From a virus: a stretch of 24,561 nt of DNA. Where the stretch lies: positions 1-24,561 of IMG/VR virus record IMGVR_UViG_3300012954_000074; one strand, 5' to 3'. Both the position numbers and the translations under genes were made by a program. Shown here one piece after another: positions 22,041 to 24,561 of the stretch. The notes under the pieces are model-generated. The model was not told the DNA's origin. It saw only the letters and a program-made list of their open reading frames with translations, and made no database searches. Within the stretch, counting starts at the first letter, position 1. Each line of letters begins with the position of its first letter.

Positions 22041-22247
22041 TTACTTAGTTTGCTTCTTTTGTATGCCCACCCTAACAACCATCATTTTTTTACCTTGAAA
22101 AACATGATAACTGATCTCTGGTTCATTATTATAAGCAGTTGGACCTATAGAAGTATAACCAGCTTCCAAGCCTAACAACTCTAAAAAGACTTTTATTTCA
22201 TCTGCATATACGACAGCTTCCTCACCACTTGCTGGAACAGGTTTGCA
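22041..22247 (-). pseudogene. 5'-truncated gene fragment with a domain like that of the 21139-21981 protein
   Basis: The minus-strand frame reads [20 protein letters not shown] followed by LGLEAGYTSIG and ends VRVGIQKKQTK. It lines up with GDAESINFANSIKDKL-SLGYEF of the neighbouring membrane protein (shared G, A, IK, L, LG-E). It has no start codon: a stop lies directly upstream, exactly where the truncated integrase begins on the other strand. It is best read as the 3' half of a gene cut by recombination. Confidence 0.55.
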
Positions 22248-22250
22248 TTA

Positions 22251-22736
22251 ATGACAGGCGCAAGAAAGGGGAATATACTTAACTTAGACTGGAAACAAAT
22301 TGATATAGAAAACAAGATAATTAAGTTAAATATAAAATCTCAAAAAGAAGGGGGGAAGTTGCATATTATACCAATCATAAAACCACTAGAGTTATTATTA
22401 AAAACAATGCAACCTCAATCTAATGGCCCAGTTTTTTATCACAAAGGTAAGCCCTTAAAAGAGATCAAGCGCTCATTTAATACTGCATGCAAAAAAGCTG
22501 GTATAGAAAACTTTAGATTTCATGATTTAAGGCATACATGTGCAAGTTGGCTAGTACAAGAAGGCACCTCCCTAGCAGTAGCAAAAGAGTTGCTAGGGCA
22601 TAAAGATTATTCTACAACACTGAAGTATGCACATCTTAATAAAGATGTGGTTCATAGTGAGGTAGAGAAAGTTATGGGCACGAAATTGGCACAAAACATT
22701 AAGAAGCCGATTGACTTAGAACCTTCAAAGCCTTAG
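22251..22736 (+). pseudogene. truncated tyrosine integrase (catalytic domain only)
   Basis: 161 residues covering only the catalytic half of a phage-type tyrosine recombinase. Arg-5 sits in [12 protein letters not shown], Lys-36 in the beta-hairpin, His-91 and Arg-94 in [11 protein letters not shown], His-117 in ELLGHKD and nucleophile Tyr-126 in TTLKYAHL, so the active site is complete. The arm-binding and core-binding domains (normally 150-200 residues) are absent, and homology stops within a few codons of the ATG. It probably cannot integrate on its own. It ends 12 bases before tRNA-Arg, consistent with a former insertion at that tRNA. Confidence 0.85.
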
Positions 22737-22748
22737 TGAGTATAGCGT

Positions 22749-22825
22749 GCAGCCGTAGCTCAGCTGGATAGAGCATCAGATTCCTAATCTGAGGGTCATA
22801 GGTTCGAATCCTATCGGTTGCGCCA
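22749..22825 (+). tRNA. tRNA-Arg (anticodon CCT)
   Basis: A full cloverleaf of 77 bases. The acceptor stem GCAGCCG / CGGTTGC (one G-T) is followed by encoded CCA, the D-arm GCTC / GAGC, the anticodon stem TCAGA / TCTGA with loop TTCCTAA, and the T-arm ATAGG-TTCGAAT-CCTAT. The CCT anticodon reads AGG. It looks intact and functional, and such tRNAs are common integration sites. Confidence 0.95.
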
Positions 22826-23118
22826 GCTTCAACCCTTAGTATGCAAGGCTTTTAGCATAATTACAGGAGTTGCTAACAGTTGAGAATAATTGATAAAACT
22901 TGATAAAAATTGGGCGATTTTGATTATTGTTAGGGCGAAAACTGGGCGAAACGCTTATTACCAATTGGCAACGAAAACCAAGAAAACTTTGCCTACCCTT
23001 AAAAATATAAAAACGTAAACATTCATTGACCAAATGTATACACAATATGCAACCTTATATGCATTAATCTTTGGAAATAATCAAAAGGGTCTCCCTACTG
23101 ATTATGGTTATCGTAAAT
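22826..23118. other. 293-base gene-free stretch with short direct repeats beside the tRNA
   Basis: No convincing gene. Directly after the tRNA lie two TTGATAAAA copies and three GGGCGA copies (22912-22917, 22933-22938, 22944-22949), which could be integrase arm-type sites of an old attachment region. A minus-strand frame here (22836-23045) has no family features. Confidence 0.35.
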
Positions 23119-23694
23119 TTACGAAATAAAAGTTACAACTATTCCTAGGACACCAATTATAACACCAAGAATTGTTAATAGTTCCATCCTCTTATGCCTC
23201 CGTATGGCTGCCATTATTGGTGAAATATGAAGCTCTATCATTTCTTTGCACTTCTTTAATTCAGGCACGGCTTTTTGGATTTTATCTAAATAATCTTGTC
23301 TATTCTCTTTATTAGCATTAGCTGCCAAGAGCTCTTCATTTATTTTACGACGTAAAGTTAATATACCCTCATATTTTTTATCTCCCATTTTTTCTGAGAC
23401 TATATCTTCATTATGTATAAAGGGATGTGATTTTATATAGTTATCTATTTCACTTTTTAGAATAAGCACAGATAGCTCTGAAGCATCATATTTTGCTCTT
23501 TTACAATGACGATGGTATTTATCAAGACTCTCTTGGTCTTCACTTTCTATATAATGAACCAAATGAACGGCAGCATACCTAATCTCATTGACTGCTCCCT
23601 GAGGAAGCTGCCCAGTAATTATCTCACAGTCTTTTATACTTCTTTCAGCCTCAACTATGCTCTCTCTTATCTCAGTTAAGTTGCTTCTTTTCAT
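23119..23694 (-). CDS. helical protein with C-terminal membrane anchor, unrecognised
   Basis: A 191-residue protein from ATG 23694 (a TTG one codon upstream is possible). Long charged helices fill most of it (NLTEIRESIVEAERSIKDCE; RRKINEELLAANANKENRQD). It ends in one hydrophobic segment near residues 171-190 (LLTILGVIIGVLGIVVTFI), so it is probably anchored in the inner membrane by its tail. A central NEIRYAAVHLVHYI ... HCKRAKYDASE pattern looks like a conserved helical domain, but I cannot name it. It lies 9 bases after the preceding small gene, suggesting a shared transcript. Confidence 0.6.
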   Translation of the reverse strand: MKRSNLTEIRESIVEAERSIKDCEIITGQLPQGAVNEIRYAAVHLVHYIESEDQESLDKYHRHCKRAKYDASELSVLILKSEIDNYIKSHPFIHNEDIVSEKMGDKKYEGILTLRRKINEELLAANANKENRQDYLDKIQKAVPELKKCKEMIELHISPIMAAIRRHKRMELLTILGVIIGVLGIVVTFIS

Positions 23695-23703
23695 CAAGAT
23701 GCT

Positions 23704-23958
23704 TTAGAAAGTTTTATTAAGCTTCCTAGACCTTAAAGGTTGTGTTACAATAAACCTTAACCGATCTACCTCTTTTGAATCAAGATAACTACCTTTTTGA
23801 GCCAATACGTTTCCGCTAAAAAAACGTGACTGTAGCTTCTTTGTTTCTGCTTGTTGCTTTTCTTGAAATGACATAATGGTAGTATTTTTCCCCCCTATGA
23901 ACGTTTTTAATATCGATGTCAAGCGTCTTATAAAGTCTAACATAGTTTTACTATACAT
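23704..23958 (-). CDS. small basic protein preceding the tail-anchored protein, unrecognised
   Basis: Up to 84 residues from ATG 23958. A second ATG at 23874 gives 56 residues (MSFQEKQQAETKKLQSRFFS...) and may be the true start, because a perfect TTGACA lies between the two starts and would place a promoter inside the longer frame. Neither start has a well-placed ribosome-binding site. The product is basic and mostly helical, with no recognised family. Close spacing to the next gene suggests they act together. Confidence 0.4.
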   Translation of the reverse strand: MYSKTMLDFIRRLTSILKTFIGGKNTTIMSFQEKQQAETKKLQSRFFSGNVLAQKGSYLDSKEVDRLRFIVTQPLRSRKLNKTF

Positions 23959-24132
23959 TTTATTTATGAAGAAATCCTTACTTAGGGAAGGTTACTCTAA
24001 AGCACTACACCAGTTAAGCAAGCCCCTTAACCTAAGTAGCGTACCCCATAAAAAGCATATAAAATACAATCACTCAAGATGGAATAATTAGAGAATCGTT
24101 ATAAAGGAGGTATAAAATTTTACTGGATTTCA

Positions 24133-24165
24133 CACAAAAGAAAAGGCCACCCGAAGGTGACCTTT
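24133..24165 (-). terminator. UUCG-type terminator of the cysteine-rich peptide gene
   Basis: On the minus strand AAAGGTCACC, the stable tetraloop TTCG and GGTGGCCTTT pair over 10 bp (one G-T), followed by TCTTTTG. It lies 25 bases past the peptide stop codon. Confidence 0.9.
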
Positions 24166-24189
24166 CCTAATCAGCAAGAAGGTGGGGAG

Positions 24190-24336
24190 CTATCCTCCGC
24201 ACCCCCTTACTATGCAGACGTGACTTCCGTCACAATCTGCAGCGTAACGAACACATGAGTGCCCGTTACTACAAGTGCCCGAACAAAATTCAGGCACTGG
24301 AGCGCTTTTTGAATCTTTTGCTTGTGCTGTTTGCAT
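24190..24336 (-). CDS. 48-residue six-cysteine peptide (possible bacteriocin or metal-binding peptide)
   Basis: A short gene with full expression signals: AGGAG about 9 bases before the ATG and a strong terminator after it. The product has a cysteine-free leader-like part (MQTAQAKDSKSAPVPEF), then a core with six cysteines and many glycines (CSGTCSNGHSCVRYAADC, then DGSHVCIVRGCGG). Leader plus Cys/Gly-rich core ending in GCGG resembles modified or disulfide-bonded peptides, but no modifying enzyme, transporter or immunity gene is in view. There is no hydrophobic signal sequence. A small metal-binding protein is the main alternative. Confidence 0.65.
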   Translation of the reverse strand: MQTAQAKDSKSAPVPEFCSGTCSNGHSCVRYAADCDGSHVCIVRGCGG

Positions 24337-24386
24337 CTTTGTACTCCTACCACTGTGGATAATATAGTGATAATGTCTTGAGTTCT

Positions 24387-24419
24387 CTAGATTTCTAGTT
24401 ATCCAACTCGCAAGTGCCT
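24387..24419 (-). promoter_or_regulatory. candidate promoter and palindromic site upstream of the cysteine-rich peptide
   Basis: On the minus strand TTGAAA (just upstream of 24419) and TAACTA are spaced by about 17 bases. Overlapping its start region is the palindrome CTAGA-TT-TCTAG (24387-24398), which could be an operator. The leader to the ATG is then about 50-60 bases. Confidence 0.35.
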
Positions 24420-24440
24420 TTCAAGGCTACAAACGAGCCC

Positions 24441-24466
24441 GGCATAATGGTAAATTGTGGGTCGCT
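24441..24466 (+). repeat. 26-bp repeat, right copy
   Basis: Matches the reverse complement of 73-98 at 25 of 26 bases; the single change weakens the inner palindrome (ATTGTG instead of ATTATG). It lies upstream of the cysteine-rich peptide promoter region. Confidence 0.6.
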
Positions 24467-24561
24467 GAAGAGTGTTGTAATCGTTTATGGTATTGCATTA
24501 GCGAGGGAAGTATTTATTTGTACGAAATGAATTGTAAAAAAAGTGTCCGAAATGTTTTTCA

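Noticed and set aside
22836-23045. 69-codon minus-strand frame next to the tRNA
   Set aside because: No ribosome-binding site or recognisable features; it overlaps the direct repeats and is likely chance.
23876-24091. Plus-strand frame with a 41-residue basic C-terminal part
   Set aside because: No ribosome-binding site, and it overlaps the antisense start region of a better-placed gene.
24100-24165. AAAGGAGG on the plus strand at about 24103-24110 followed by a short frame
   Set aside because: The only possible start is ATT, and the frame runs through the terminator of the opposite gene.
1-24561. CRISPR arrays, insertion sequences or diversity-generating retroelements
   Set aside because: No regularly spaced repeats, transposase, reverse transcriptase or template/variable repeat pair was seen.

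Overview
The window is a low-GC, AT-rich stretch of a Gram-negative bacterial chromosome. It holds a partial, probably defective prophage of a contractile-tailed phage (roughly 0.8-20.9 kb) between a toxin-antitoxin pair on the left and an integration scar with a tRNA-Arg on the right. The host cannot be named from the sequence. An alphaproteobacterium, possibly intracellular, is a low-confidence guess from base composition and gene style only.

Phage layout: all structural genes lie on the minus strand, so transcription runs from high to low coordinates. Packaging and head genes come first: HNH endonuclease, small terminase, large terminase (terL), DUF4055-type portal, Mu gpF-type head protein, scaffold, major capsid protein. 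Two large probable decoration or fibre proteins follow, one of them beta-helical. Connector genes come next (gp6-like, head-tail adaptor, HK97 gp10-like, tail terminator). A Mu-type contractile tail follows: DUF2635, sheath, tube, tail assembly chaperone with a -1 frameshift extension, and tape measure. Baseplate, tail fibre, lysis, replication and early control genes are absent, and after the tape measure the sequence passes straight into a MazF/PemK-type toxin-antitoxin pair. Many minus-strand junctions are translationally coupled (TAATG or TGATG). Several virion proteins are unusually rich in cysteine.

Cargo in or between the structural genes: (i) a plus-strand cassette between portal and head-protein genes, with an extended -10 promoter, a highly structured leader of about 240 nt, a 44-residue zinc-ribbon protein and a strong terminator; (ii) a plus-strand cassette of a ribbon-helix-helix (RHH) protein and a secreted protein between tape-measure and tube modules, followed by a leftover 3' end of a second RHH gene; (iii) a Rha-type regulator coupled to the tail chaperone; (iv) two small membrane-protein genes, each preceded by the same type of nested hairpin, one in the tail module and one at the right end of the head module.

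Right flank: a three-helix membrane protein, a truncated gene with a related C-terminal domain butted head-to-head against a truncated tyrosine integrase, tRNA-Arg(CCT), a two-gene unit of unknown function, and a 48-residue six-cysteine peptide gene with clear ribosome-binding site and terminator. A 26-base sequence occurs near both window edges in opposite orientations.
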